A DNA stretch of 64,000 bases from an uncultured Actinomycetes bacterium (lineage in GTDB: Bacteria; Actinomycetota; Actinomycetes; S36-B12; CAIYMF01). The position numbers were made by a program, and so were the translations under genes. Below, in pieces: positions 20,451 to 31,653 of the stretch. The notes beneath the pieces are model-generated. The model was not told the origin of the DNA, made no database searches, and saw nothing but the letters and a program-made list of their open reading frames with translations. The stretch is from the NCBI GenBank assembly GCA_903918645.1, contig CAIXFH010000195.1:1-64000 (forward strand). The letters are read 5' to 3'. Positions within the stretch are counted from its first letter, which is position 1. Each line of letters starts with the position of its first letter.

Positions 20451-22193
20451 ATGCGACTCAAGCAACTGCCCCTCCCAGACCCCGGCCAGCCGGACTTGCG
20501 CTCTCCCATGCGCTATCTGACCTGGATCGCGCGGGGCCAAGCCATGCTGCTCGCTTGGGGCACCGTCAACGGCATCGTGTGGATGATGAGCACTGCGGCG
20601 GTTCCGGCCGCTCTGGGCGCCGGAGTGCAGGACGCCGCCTCTGGTGACCAGCGCGGTGCCTGGCAAGCATCAGCGGTGCTACTGGCCCTCGGGTTGATAT
20701 CTGCCATCGCTGGGCTACTGCGCCATCGAGCGGCCGTGACCAACTGGATCACCGCGTCGAGTCGCACGCAACAACTCGTGGTGCGCAAGGCAGCAGATCT
20801 CGGTGGCCAACTCGGTCGCACCGTTGCCACCGGTGAGGTCGTGGCCGTCACATCAAGCGATGTGGAGAAAATCGGCAGCGCCTTCGATGTCTTCGCGCGC
20901 TTTGCCGGCGCGGTGGTCGCCTTCTTCGCTGTCGCCATCGTGCTCATGCGTTCGTCATCACTGCTCGGTGGCATCGTCATCATTGGAGTTCCCATTTTGG
21001 GTCTGGCAGTCGGCCCGATGCTCAAGCCCCTCGAGCGCCGTGAATCCGCCCAGCGCAAGCGTCTCGGCCGAGCGACCGAATTGGCTGCCGACACCGTCGC
21101 CGGCCTTCGAGTGCTCCGTGGCATCGGTGGCGAGGAGTTGTTCATCAGTCGGTTCCAGGAGGCATCACAAGACGTACGCACTGCCGCTGTCGAAGTTGCC
21201 CGGCTCCGGTCGCTCTTGGCCGCGATGCAAGTGGCACTGCCTGGCTTGTTCGTCGGAGCAGTGGTGTGGGTAGGCGCCCACCTCGTGCAGTCCGGGGTGC
21301 TCAACGTCGGACAACTCGTGGCCTTCTATGGCTACTCCGCTTTCATGCTTCTCCCGCTACGAACGTTCATGGAAGCCGCCGAACGGTGGACCAAAGCGTA
21401 TGTGGCGGCAAGCAGGGTCATCCGCGTCTTGAGTCTGGAGCGCGACGACGTCGACTTCACCCGTGGCTCGATCATCGCGAACCCCACTGCAGCAACATTG
21501 CGCGATCCCTTGTCAGGGTTGGTGGTTTCTCCCGGCCTATTCACCGCAATCGTCTGCGCAGAGCAAGTCACCGCTGACGAAATCGCCATCCGCCTTGCCG
21601 GGCTTGGCCCCGACGGCGCCAACGTGACAATCGATGACGTCCGCCTAGGTGATCTGCCGCGACCAACCTTGCGCAGTTACATACTCACTCAGGACAAGGA
21701 TCCAGTGCTGCTGTCGGGCACACTCCGCGAACTGCTCGACGTGCCGCGCAGTGGTGCTGTCAGCGTCGAGGACGCAATTGAGACGGCATCGGCCTTCGAC
21801 GTGCTGGACGCACTGATCGACGCATCACCCGATACGTCGGAGCCGATGGATGCGCGCGTGACCGAGCGTGGCCGCTCCCTTAGCGGTGGCCAACGCCAGC
21901 GGCTAGCACTTACCCGGTCACTAGTCACCGACCCGCCAATTCTCATTCTCGATGAGCCAACCAGCGCGGTGGACGCACATACCGAAACCCGCATCGCCGC
22001 AGGCCTTCGCAGCTCACGCCAGGGCCGCACGACAGTGGTTCTGACCTCGTCCCCGCTGGTGCTCGACCAAGCCGACCAAGTGGTGCTCGTGCTCGATGCG
22101 CGAGTGGTGGCAGTCGGGAAGCATCGCGAGCTGCTTGCCAACGATCCGAGGTACCGAGCGGTCGTCACCCGCGAGGAGGTGCCATCAGCATGA
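20451..22193 (+). CDS. ABC exporter half-transporter A (degenerate Walker A)
   Basis: The start is ATG 20451, giving 580 residues (MRLKQLPLPDPGQPD). A six-helix membrane domain (about 20-300) precedes an ATPase domain. The domain has an intact LSGGQRQRLALTR signature (about 478) and Walker B ILILDEPTSAVD (about 497). At the Walker A site (about 360) the sequence is FTAIVCAEQVTADE, with no GxxGxGK, and the H-loop His is Ser in VVLTSSPL. It overlaps the next gene by four bases (ATGA), so the two should form a heterodimer. No clear ribosome site is seen; it may be leaderless. The substrate is unknown. Confidence 0.88.
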   Translation: MRLKQLPLPDPGQPDLRSPMRYLTWIARGQAMLLAWGTVNGIVWMMSTAAVPAALGAGVQDAASGDQRGAWQASAVLLALGLISAIAGLLRHRAAVTNWITASSRTQQLVVRKAADLGGQLGRTVATGEVVAVTSSDVEKIGSAFDVFARFAGAVVAFFAVAIVLMRSSSLLGGIVIIGVPILGLAVGPMLKPLERRESAQRKRLGRATELAADTVAGLRVLRGIGGEELFISRFQEASQDVRTAAVEVARLRSLLAAMQVALPGLFVGAVVWVGAHLVQSGVLNVGQLVAFYGYSAFMLLPLRTFMEAAERWTKAYVAASRVIRVLSLERDDVDFTRGSIIANPTAATLRDPLSGLVVSPGLFTAIVCAEQVTADEIAIRLAGLGPDGANVTIDDVRLGDLPRPTLRSYILTQDKDPVLLSGTLRELLDVPRSGAVSVEDAIETASAFDVLDALIDASPDTSEPMDARVTERGRSLSGGQRQRLALTRSLVTDPPILILDEPTSAVDAHTETRIAAGLRSSRQGRTTVVLTSSPLVLDQADQVVLVLDARVVAVGKHRELLANDPRYRAVVTREEVPSA

Positions 22194-23971
22194 AGCCACC
22201 CGAGGATCCGATTGCGGCGTCAACTCTCACTGGTACGTCACTGCCCATCGCGGGCGAGGCAACCCTGAAGCGCTACGTGCGCGCTTTGCTCCACCGGCAC
22301 CGCCGCACCTTCGCGCTGGTCATCAGTCTGCATTCGGTGTCATCGATAGCGGCGCTCGTAGGGCCGGTCGTCCTCGGTGCATTGGTAGAAGAACTTTCGG
22401 GCGGCTCAGCCTCGATCAGCATCGATGCCGCGGCTATCCTCTTCCTCACCGCGCTGCTGATTCAGACCGTGTTCACGCGCATCACCAGACTCCGCGCGGG
22501 CATCCTCGGCGAGGAGGTTCTCGCCGACCTGCGCGAAGACTTCCTCAAGCGTGCGGTCTCTTTGCCCACCGGAGTGATCGAGCGAGCCGGCACTGGCGAT
22601 CTGGTGTCACGGGTCACTACCGATATCGATCGGCTCACCCATGCCGTGCGCGATGCGGTTCCCGAGATCACGATTTCCCTTGTCAGCGCTGTGTTCGTAG
22701 GCGGTGCCCTCATTGTCACTGCCCCCGAGCTCGCGCTCACCTGGCTGCTGGCCGTGCCGCCAATCCTGATCTCGTCACGGTGGTACTTCAAACGGGCGCC
22801 GCAGTCATATCGCGCCGAGTCAGCCACCTACGCTGCGGTCAGTTCATCGGTCGCCGAGACCGTCGATGCCGGTCAGACCATCGAGCTCTACCAACTCGCT
22901 CAGTCGCGAATCAATGTCACGAATGCGCGTATCAAGCGATGGGTCTCCTGGGAGCGGTACACCCTGTGGCTACGCTGCTGGTGGTTCCCCGCAATCGAAG
23001 CCGGCTACGTCCTACCAGTGGTCGGAGTTCTGGCCTGGGGCAGTTGGCTCGTGGCTCGCGACGATATTTCACTAGGGCAACTCACGACCGGTCTCCTGCT
23101 CACGCAGATGCTGATCGAACCGGTCGACCTCGTTCTCATGTGGTACGACGAATTGCAGGTTGGTCAGGCATCACTCGCTCGACTGGTAGGGGTGCAAGAG
23201 GTACCCGATCCGATCACCGATCCTGATCTGCGGCCAACCGATGACCGCCTCATCGTCGAGGGCGTTCGCTTCGGCTACCGCTCCGGACGCGATGTCCTGC
23301 ACGGCATCGACTTAGACGTCGCACCCGGTGAAAGGCTTGCCCTTGTTGGCCCTTCGGGCGCAGGCAAGTCCACGCTGGGTCGATTGATGGCCGGAATCTA
23401 CGCTCCCCGTACTGGGTCGATCACGATGGGCGGCGCAGAACTCGCGCAGATGCCCGCCGAGCAAGTCCGCACTCAGGTGGCCCTGGTTAACCAAGAGCAC
23501 CACGTATTCGTGGGAACACTTCGCGACAACCTGCTCCTTGCCCGCCCCGACGCCGATGACACTCGTCTGCTGGCCGCACTCGACTCAGTCGACGCAACAC
23601 CATGGGTAGAAACGTTGAGCGACGGCCTCGACACCGTGGTCGGCTCAGGCGGGCACGGTCTAGCACCCGGACAGTCCCAGCAACTCGCTCTCGCCCGATT
23701 GATCCTCGCGGACCCTCACACGCTGGTGCTTGACGAAGCGACATCTCTACTCGATCCCCGCGCCGCTCGACACCTGGAAAGATCGTTGAACGCAGTACTC
23801 AAGGGCCGCACGGTGATCGCGATTGCCCACCGCCTCCACACCGCCTACGACGCCGATCGGATCGCCGTCATCGATGGCGGCCGCATTACCGAACTCGGAA
23901 GCCACGACGAACTCGTCGCGGCAAACGGGCCGTATGCCGCGCTGTGGCGGAGCTGGCGCGACGCCGACTAA
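22190..23971 (+). CDS. ABC exporter half-transporter B (intact Walker A, variant signature)
   Basis: The 593-residue protein has six membrane helices and an ATPase domain with intact Walker A GPSGAGKST (about 387), Walker B LVLDEATSLLD (about 511) and H-loop IAIAHRL. The signature is LAPGQSQQLALAR rather than LSGGQ. Paired with subunit A, one composite site has Walker A from B and LSGGQ from A, and the other has neither standard motif. This asymmetry is known in other heterodimeric exporters. The start overlaps gene A by four bases. Confidence 0.9.
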   Translation: MKPPEDPIAASTLTGTSLPIAGEATLKRYVRALLHRHRRTFALVISLHSVSSIAALVGPVVLGALVEELSGGSASISIDAAAILFLTALLIQTVFTRITRLRAGILGEEVLADLREDFLKRAVSLPTGVIERAGTGDLVSRVTTDIDRLTHAVRDAVPEITISLVSAVFVGGALIVTAPELALTWLLAVPPILISSRWYFKRAPQSYRAESATYAAVSSSVAETVDAGQTIELYQLAQSRINVTNARIKRWVSWERYTLWLRCWWFPAIEAGYVLPVVGVLAWGSWLVARDDISLGQLTTGLLLTQMLIEPVDLVLMWYDELQVGQASLARLVGVQEVPDPITDPDLRPTDDRLIVEGVRFGYRSGRDVLHGIDLDVAPGERLALVGPSGAGKSTLGRLMAGIYAPRTGSITMGGAELAQMPAEQVRTQVALVNQEHHVFVGTLRDNLLLARPDADDTRLLAALDSVDATPWVETLSDGLDTVVGSGGHGLAPGQSQQLALARLILADPHTLVLDEATSLLDPRAARHLERSLNAVLKGRTVIAIAHRLHTAYDADRIAVIDGGRITELGSHDELVAANGPYAALWRSWRDAD

Positions 23972-23976
23972 CGCCC

Positions 23977-25707
23977 TTACTCAGACGTTGCCGCGTCATT
24001 GGTCGCAGGCGCGACGTGTCGAACTCCGACTATGGGCAGCCGCAAGGCACCGGGCGCATGCTCGGGCACATAGGGCGAGTGCGGTGGCACAGCGGCAACC
24101 TCGACGTACGCACTGCCAAGGACCGGGCGCGCATCGACTTCGCCCTTGTTGGGCCACAACGCCATTGCTCGTTCCGCTTGAGCCGTGATGGTCAGCGACG
24201 GGTTGACTCCGAGATTCGCAGACACGGAAGAGCCGTCGACAACGTGAAGCCCCTCATAGCCGAAAACCCTGTGGTAGCCGTCGATCACGCCACTTTGTAT
24301 GTCGGCCCCGATGCAGCAGCCGCCGACGAAATGCGCAGTCATCGGCGCATCCAATAAGTCGCCAAGCTGCCCCATCGGGAAGCCATCGATCTTCTCGGCG
24401 ATGCGCCTGGCCGCCTCATTACCGGCCGGAATCCAGGAGGGGCTCGGTTCACCCTCGCCTTGTTCGGACGTGAGTTTCCAGCGGCCAACCTTCGACTTGG
24501 CACCGCTGACTGTGACTGAGTTGTCGAGCGATTGCATCACCAATGCGACAGCGCCGCGTTCAGACCATCGACGGACGCTGAGCGAACTCAGCGCCTCGGC
24601 TGGCTTATCGACCATGGCACGAGCCCAGACTTTCCAGCGCGGCACACCTTCCACGCCATCGGTGAGGATCGTTCCGAGCAGACCCATCAGGTTGCTTCCC
24701 TTGCCGTACCGCACCGATTCGATGTGCGTGCGATCGTCGGGATGGAAAGACGACGTGATCGCAACGCCGACAGTGAAGTCAACGTCATCGCGGTAGGAGA
24801 TTGCACCCACGATCGACTCCGAGTTGGTGCGCGATAAGACACCGAGTCGAGTAGAAATCCGCGGGAGGAAACCGCGATCTCGCATGCGGTGCAACAACTT
24901 TTGAGTGTTGTACGTGCCAGCCGCAACGACTACGTGATCAGCCGTGAACTCACGTTGGCCACGAGGCACAGGACCGGTACGAACCGTCGTTACGACGTAT
25001 CCACCCTCCGGCCGGGGCCGGACCTCCGTCACAGTGGTCATGGCGTGCACCTGCGCGCCGGTTGCTTCCGCAAGGCCCAGATAGTTCTTGGGCAGGGTGT
25101 TCTTCGCGTTGTGCCGGCAACCGGTCATGCACTCGCCACACTCGATGCATCCTGAACGCGCAGGGCCGACGCCGCCGAAGTAGGGATCCGGCGCAGTCTC
25201 ACCCGGGGTACCGAAGAACACGCCGACGGGGGTCAGGCGAAAGGTGTCACCGACCCCCATGTCAGCAGCAACTTCAGCGAAGGTGTCGTCGAGCGGCGAA
25301 CGGTGTGGCACATCGTCGACACCGAGCATCCTGGAGGCTTGGTCGTAATACGGCGCGAGTTCGCGCTGCCAATCAGTGATACCGGCCCACTGCGGATCTT
25401 CGAAGAACTCAGTAGGCGGCACGTACAAGGTGTTCGCGTACACGAGTGAGCCGCCCCCGACGCCAGCGCCGGAAAGCAGTACCGCATGCGGGAGAAGATT
25501 GATTCGCTGAATCCCGTACAGACCGAGTTGTGGGGCGAAGATGAAATCGCGCACACGCCACGAGTTGACGGCGAAGTCAGAGTCGGCAAAACGACGACCG
25601 GCTTCGAGAACACCAACTCGATAACCCTTCTCGCTCAGGCGAAGTGCGGTGACGCTGCCACCGAAGCCAGAGCCAACAACCACGACGTCGTAATGCTGAG
25701 ACTTCAC
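23977..25707 (-). CDS. GMC oxidoreductase, cholesterol-oxidase-like (ChoD type)
   Basis: This FAD-dependent oxidoreductase has 576 residues from GTG 25705-25707; a longer frame to 25761 only runs into the upstream gene. The GTG overlaps the stop of the aldehyde dehydrogenase gene by four bases (GTGA). It has GSGFGG at 12-17, GVGGGSLVYANTLYVPP, the Cys cluster CIECGECMTGC (about 187-197) followed by RHNAKNTLPKNYL, and the C-terminal DGSSVSANLGVNPSLTITA. This matches mycobacterial ChoD (Rv3409c), which also lies beside guaB3. A sterol or other alcohol may be the substrate; it is not proven. Confidence 0.88.
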   Translation of the reverse strand: MKSQHYDVVVVGSGFGGSVTALRLSEKGYRVGVLEAGRRFADSDFAVNSWRVRDFIFAPQLGLYGIQRINLLPHAVLLSGAGVGGGSLVYANTLYVPPTEFFEDPQWAGITDWQRELAPYYDQASRMLGVDDVPHRSPLDDTFAEVAADMGVGDTFRLTPVGVFFGTPGETAPDPYFGGVGPARSGCIECGECMTGCRHNAKNTLPKNYLGLAEATGAQVHAMTTVTEVRPRPEGGYVVTTVRTGPVPRGQREFTADHVVVAAGTYNTQKLLHRMRDRGFLPRISTRLGVLSRTNSESIVGAISYRDDVDFTVGVAITSSFHPDDRTHIESVRYGKGSNLMGLLGTILTDGVEGVPRWKVWARAMVDKPAEALSSLSVRRWSERGAVALVMQSLDNSVTVSGAKSKVGRWKLTSEQGEGEPSPSWIPAGNEAARRIAEKIDGFPMGQLGDLLDAPMTAHFVGGCCIGADIQSGVIDGYHRVFGYEGLHVVDGSSVSANLGVNPSLTITAQAERAMALWPNKGEVDARPVLGSAYVEVAAVPPHSPYVPEHAPGALRLPIVGVRHVAPATNDAATSE

Positions 25708-27293
25708 TTCGCTCGCACCCGCTTCAGATTTCGGAAGGCCGTGGTCATCAGGCGCGCCCACTGCTCATCGCTGCGGCCGAAAGCGGCGCCGAACCCGATC
25801 CCCCGCTGCACCGCCACGGTCTGTGGCTCGGTGAACTTCAGGAGTCCCTCGGGCCCGTGTCGACGTCCAAGTCCAGATGACTTCATCCCGCCCATCGGCG
25901 CCGATATCGAACCCCAAGCCGCGCCATAGGCCTCGTTGATATTGACCATGCCAGCTTGAATCCGGGCAGCCATCGCGCGCCCAGTGGCTATGTCAGTGGT
26001 GAGGATCGCAGCGTTGAGGCCGAACTCACTGTCGTTGGCCATGGCCACCGCCTCATCGTCGGTACTGAATTGGTAAATCGCCGCGACCGGCCCGAACGTC
26101 TCGTCTCGACACAGCCGCATCTCTGGAGTGATATCGGCGAGCACCGTAGGCGCATAGAAGTACGGCCCGACCTCGGGCAGTGCTCGGCCTCCGGTGAGTA
26201 CACGCGCGCCGAGAGCAACCGCGTCGTCAACGTGGGCGACAACCCGCGCGAGTTGCTGCGCCGAGATGAGCGAGCCCATATCAGCGCCCCACGAGACCGT
26301 CGCCTTGAGCCGCATCGCATCGACCCGCGGAATGAAAGTTGCGAGAAATTGATCCGCGATGTCAACGTGCAGCAAAATCCGCTCGGACCCGACACAGAGT
26401 TGGCCGGCATTGCCGAACGCGGCACGTTCGACGATCTCGGCCGCCTTCTCAACGTCAGCGTCAGCCCGCACGATCAGTGGGTTTTTGCCGCCGAGTTCAA
26501 GCGAGCATCCGATGAGTCGTTCGGCACATTGCTGCGCGATCACCCGACCCACTCGAGTCGAGCCGGTGAACATCACGTAGTCGGCACGATTGACGATCCA
26601 GGACCCAACGGTGGCGCCCTCGCCGGGAACCACTGCGAACAATCCCTCAGGCAGACCCGCTTGGTGCAGGAGTTCGACGATCCAGAGTGCACTCATCGTG
26701 GTCTGCAGATCCGGCCGCAGCACCACCCCATTGCCAGCGAGTAAGGCTGGAATCGCATCTGTCGCAGCCATAGTCAGCGGGTAGTTCCACGGCGAGATGA
26801 TCCCGACGATGCCCTTGGGGTGATGGTGCACAGTGGTCTCGGTAAGTACCGGAAATGCACCCTGTCGGCGGCGAGAGTCGATGATCCCCGGCCCTGCATG
26901 ACCGTAATAGCGAGCATTGAGCGCGCAGTCTGCGATCTCCTCAAACGCATCGCGACGCGCTTTCCCAGTTTCGAGTTGGGCTATGTCGAGCCCGTCTGAC
27001 TGACGATCAAGAACCAGATCGTGAAACCGCAAAAGCACTCGAGCGCGATCACGCGCAGTCCGAGCGGCCCAGTGTCGTTGGGCGCGTCTCGCCATGTCGA
27101 AGGCGACCTCAACGTCGGCCTCGGTCGACATCGGAATACGCGCCGCAGTCTTACCAGTGAAGGGAGCGATGGACGTGTACATCTCGGGGTCGGCGCCCAC
27201 GACCGCGTAGCGCAACAGTCGCGATGTCAGCGCCGCCGGGAAAGCGGTGTCGTCATCGAGACCACCGAACTCGGCCACCAAGCTAGTCGACAT
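25704..27293 (-). CDS. gabD2: Succinate-semialdehyde dehydrogenase (NADP), GabD2-like
   Basis: The 529-residue aldehyde dehydrogenase has SLELGGKNPLIV with the general-base Glu, NAGQLCVGSERILL with the catalytic Cys, and FGPVAAIYQF. N-terminal and length features match the GabD2-type enzymes (succinic semialdehyde to succinate). Other aldehydes remain possible. It is cotranscribed with, and translationally coupled to, the GMC oxidoreductase, so the aldehyde made by one may be used by the other. Confidence 0.85.
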   Translation of the reverse strand: MSTSLVAEFGGLDDDTAFPAALTSRLLRYAVVGADPEMYTSIAPFTGKTAARIPMSTEADVEVAFDMARRAQRHWAARTARDRARVLLRFHDLVLDRQSDGLDIAQLETGKARRDAFEEIADCALNARYYGHAGPGIIDSRRRQGAFPVLTETTVHHHPKGIVGIISPWNYPLTMAATDAIPALLAGNGVVLRPDLQTTMSALWIVELLHQAGLPEGLFAVVPGEGATVGSWIVNRADYVMFTGSTRVGRVIAQQCAERLIGCSLELGGKNPLIVRADADVEKAAEIVERAAFGNAGQLCVGSERILLHVDIADQFLATFIPRVDAMRLKATVSWGADMGSLISAQQLARVVAHVDDAVALGARVLTGGRALPEVGPYFYAPTVLADITPEMRLCRDETFGPVAAIYQFSTDDEAVAMANDSEFGLNAAILTTDIATGRAMAARIQAGMVNINEAYGAAWGSISAPMGGMKSSGLGRRHGPEGLLKFTEPQTVAVQRGIGFGAAFGRSDEQWARLMTTAFRNLKRVRAK

Positions 27294-27347
27294 GTGAGCA
27301 GCGTAATGCGCTCACTCAGATCTTGAAGCCTGAATCTCGGCCACGTT

Positions 27348-28058
27348 TCACGCTGGGTCGACGGCTGAGAGCGGTAGGAAAGTAAACCCTTCCGCACGAA
27401 GCATCGGCACGAGTAGCCGAACCGCGTCCAAAGACAGGTTGCCAGCGCGCATCCGTACACCGGGCAATCCTGGGTCAGCGGTGCTGTCATGCATCAGGAC
27501 AACACCGCTGTCGAGTTCCTTGGCCAACGCCAAGTAGGCATCGGCGCAGTGCTGGGCGCTGCGTTGTTGATCCCAGCACTCCCAGTCCTCCGCGTCGATA
27601 TCCCAGCCGTAGACGGCCGAGTGACTCTCGACGATCTCGGTGTCGGCCGATACGGCTGCCGCGATTCGGTCATCCCATTCGCCCCACGGGGCGCGAAATG
27701 GAATCGCCCCGCTCACACCCCGGCGGGCGAGAAGTTCACGAGTGGACCGGATCTCATGCCGAACCTCATCGTCGCTCAACGACGGAAGCAGGCGATGTTC
27801 ATAGGTGTGATTCCCGACGGTGTGACCGAGATCGAGTACCTGCCTGGGCACATCGGGGTGCTGCTCAATGTGCTTGCCGCACATGAAGAAGGTCGCTTCG
27901 ATTCCTTGTTCTGCAAGGTACTCGGCGAGGTCGAGCGTGCGGGGACCACGGCCTAGTCCTAGCGTGGCGCCGGGGCCATCGTCGAAAGTCAGACACAGGG
28001 TGCGCGGCGGTAATAGCCCGGCCCCGAAGCGAACTGCGGTATCCAACACATCGTTCAC
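27348..28058 (-). CDS. Polysaccharide deacetylase (NodB/CE4 family)
   Basis: The 236-residue protein has CE4 motif 1 TFDDGPG, motif 2 HTYEHR, motif 3 RAPWGEWDD, motif 4 DIDAEDWE and motif 5 VLMHDS. All five metal-site or catalytic motifs are present, so it should be an active metal-dependent deacetylase. There is no clear signal peptide, so cytoplasmic or non-classical export must be considered. The substrate is unknown. It sits between guaB3 and gabD2 in the same direction. Confidence 0.88.
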   Translation of the reverse strand: MNDVLDTAVRFGAGLLPPRTLCLTFDDGPGATLGLGRGPRTLDLAEYLAEQGIEATFFMCGKHIEQHPDVPRQVLDLGHTVGNHTYEHRLLPSLSDDEVRHEIRSTRELLARRGVSGAIPFRAPWGEWDDRIAAAVSADTEIVESHSAVYGWDIDAEDWECWDQQRSAQHCADAYLALAKELDSGVVLMHDSTADPGLPGVRMRAGNLSLDAVRLLVPMLRAEGFTFLPLSAVDPA

Positions 28059-28099
28059 TGTTCCGCATGTGGACCGGATCCACCAAGCGCGACGCGAAC

Positions 28100-29221
28100 T
28101 CAGCGAACTGGGGTGAACACGATCTCGATCCGCTGGAACTCTTTGAGATCGGAGTATCCGGTGGTAGCCATCGCGCGGCGCAGCGCGCCGACGAGGTTCA
28201 TCGTGCCGTCGGGAGTACGAGCGGGACCATGCATGATCTCGGCTAGCGAACCTACGGTGCCGAGGTTGACTCGTTCCCCACGCGGGAGTTCGGGGTGGCC
28301 GGCCTCGATACCCCAGTGCCAGCCCTTGCCCGGTGCTTCGTCGGCACGAGCCAGTGGTGAACCCACCATCACAGCATCAGCCCCACATGCAATCGCCTTG
28401 GGGAGATCACCGGAACGACCTACCCCACCATCTGCGATGACGTGTACGTAGCGGCCACCCGACTCATCGAGGTAATCGCGCCGAGCTGCCGCGACATCGG
28501 CAATCGCCGAGGCCATAGGCACACGGACACCAAGAACATCACGTGTGGTGTGCGCGGCTCCGCCGCCAAAGCCCACCAGCACACCTGCGGCGCCGGTTCG
28601 CATGAGGTGCAGCGCGGCCTGATAAGTGGCGCAACCCCCGACAATCACTGGCACGTCGAGCTCGTAGATGAACTGCTTGAGATTGAGCGGCTCAGCCGCC
28701 TGCGGCCTGGTGACGTGCTCCGCACTGACGGTGGTGCCGCGGATCACGAAGATGTCGACCCCCGCCTCGACGACAGCCTTGGCGAACTGCGCTGTGCGCG
28801 AGGGCGAGAGCGACGCTGCGACAGTGACTCCACCCGCGCGAATTTCAGCGATGCGAGCCGCGATCAGTTCGGGCTGGATCGGTGCCGCATACATCTGCTG
28901 GAGCCGCGGGGTGACCTTGCCTTCAGCGAGCGCCCCGATCTCGTCGAGCAACGGCTGCGGGTCGTCGTATCGAGTCCACAAACCTTCCAGGTTAAGGACG
29001 CCAAGCCCACCGAGGCGTCCGATCGCGATTGCGGTGGCGGGCGACACGACCGAGTCCATCGGCGCAGCCAACACAGGGGTGTCGAAGCGGTAGGCATCGA
29101 CCTGCCAGGTGACCGACACCGATTCAGGATCACGGGTACGACGACTCGGCACGATCGCGATGTCGTCTAGCGAGTATGCCGGGCGAGCACGCTTGGCTCG
29201 GCCAATCTCGATTTCAGTCAC
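28100..29221 (-). CDS. guaB3: GuaB3-family IMP dehydrogenase-related protein
   Basis: The 373-residue TIM-barrel protein has no CBS domains. It has the phosphate-binding DGGVGRSGD segment but, where IMPDH has GSICTTR with the catalytic Cys, it reads GAAHTTR, so Cys is replaced by His (about residue 224). This is the GuaB3 class found beside guaB in actinomycetes. Activity is not settled from the sequence; work on cyanobacterial GuaB3 suggests GMP-reductase-like chemistry, but those enzymes may differ. It lies 92 bases downstream of guaB. Confidence 0.9.
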   Translation of the reverse strand: MTEIEIGRAKRARPAYSLDDIAIVPSRRTRDPESVSVTWQVDAYRFDTPVLAAPMDSVVSPATAIAIGRLGGLGVLNLEGLWTRYDDPQPLLDEIGALAEGKVTPRLQQMYAAPIQPELIAARIAEIRAGGVTVAASLSPSRTAQFAKAVVEAGVDIFVIRGTTVSAEHVTRPQAAEPLNLKQFIYELDVPVIVGGCATYQAALHLMRTGAAGVLVGFGGGAAHTTRDVLGVRVPMASAIADVAAARRDYLDESGGRYVHVIADGGVGRSGDLPKAIACGADAVMVGSPLARADEAPGKGWHWGIEAGHPELPRGERVNLGTVGSLAEIMHGPARTPDGTMNLVGALRRAMATTGYSDLKEFQRIEIVFTPVR

Positions 29222-29313
29222 GTGCGTCCCTTTTGCTGTGGTCTTGACTCGGCTCTGACATGTGCGCGTACATGACGCAGGCTAGCGGCGATGCACCGTG
29301 AGGACCGCACGAA

Positions 29314-30873
<1,560 letters not shown>

Positions 30874-30901
30874 CTAGGGTACCTGTCGCGACCGAAAGCC
30901 G

Positions 30902-31513
30902 TTAGCGCAGGAAGCCCCAACGAAATCCCAGTGCCACGGCCTGGGCGCGATCAGCGGCGGTTAACTTACGGAACAGGCGACGTGCATGGGTCTTGATCGT
31001 GTCTTCCGACAGGTACAGTTCGCGGCCTATCTCCGCGTTGCTCTTGCCGCGACTCATGCCATCGAGGACCTGCTGCTCGCGCTCGGTGAGCGCGGGGGCA
31101 CTGCCTGCGGGACGAACCCGCGAGCTGCGACCGGCACCACCGTCACGACCAGCGGCAAGGGCGAGCGACACAGTGGCCGCAACCTCTTCCCTGGTCGCAT
31201 CCTTGGCAACGTATCCGCGAGCACCACCAGACACTGCCCGGGCGACACCTTCGGGGTCCTCGCCCATCGTCAGCATGACTACAGCAGCATCCGGGTGCGC
31301 AGCGACCAGACGACGGCTGGCTTCAACGCCGCCGATGCCGGGCATGCGAACATCCATGAGCACGAGATCTGGGCGCTCAATGGGGAACCGAGCCAACACC
31401 TCTTCGCCACTTCCGGCTGCGGTGACCCGTTCGACCCCAGGAACCGCCGCCACTGCGCGCCTGATCGTCTCGCGCGCCAACGGTGCGTCGTCGCAAACCA
31501 AAACAGTTGTCAT
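30902..31513 (-). CDS. bldM: BldM-like NarL/FixJ response regulator
   Basis: The start is ATG 31511-31513, giving 203 residues; the longer frame to 31630 adds unrelated sequence, and GGGAGG lies upstream. The receiver domain has the acidic pair D8-D9, D54 (LVLMDVRMPG), T82 and K104. A LuxR-type HTH domain follows (LTEREQQVLDGMSRGKSNAEIGREL, then LSEDTIKTHARRLFRKL). It closely resembles Streptomyces BldM, an orphan regulator of development beside guaB and whiD. No sensor kinase is adjacent. The symbol is by resemblance, from memory. Confidence 0.82.
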   Translation of the reverse strand: MTTVLVCDDAPLARETIRRAVAAVPGVERVTAAGSGEEVLARFPIERPDLVLMDVRMPGIGGVEASRRLVAAHPDAAVVMLTMGEDPEGVARAVSGGARGYVAKDATREEVAATVSLALAAGRDGGAGRSSRVRPAGSAPALTEREQQVLDGMSRGKSNAEIGRELYLSEDTIKTHARRLFRKLTAADRAQAVALGFRWGFLR

Positions 31514-31653
31514 GGCTAAGCCACGTCCTCCCGAGTCGAGTGCCGCGCGGTTCGCAGCAGCCTTGTCTGAATTACCTATCGGCACCCGAACGAGTGAACT
31601 AAAGGCCAAATTTGCCCCGGATTCACCCATGTGCCGATCCGACTAGGCCGTCC

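Noticed and set aside
22096-23226. A 376-codon plus-strand frame across the ABC subunit B gene
   Set aside because: It overlaps a clear ABC half-transporter in another frame and is Arg/His-rich without motifs, as expected of a shadow frame.
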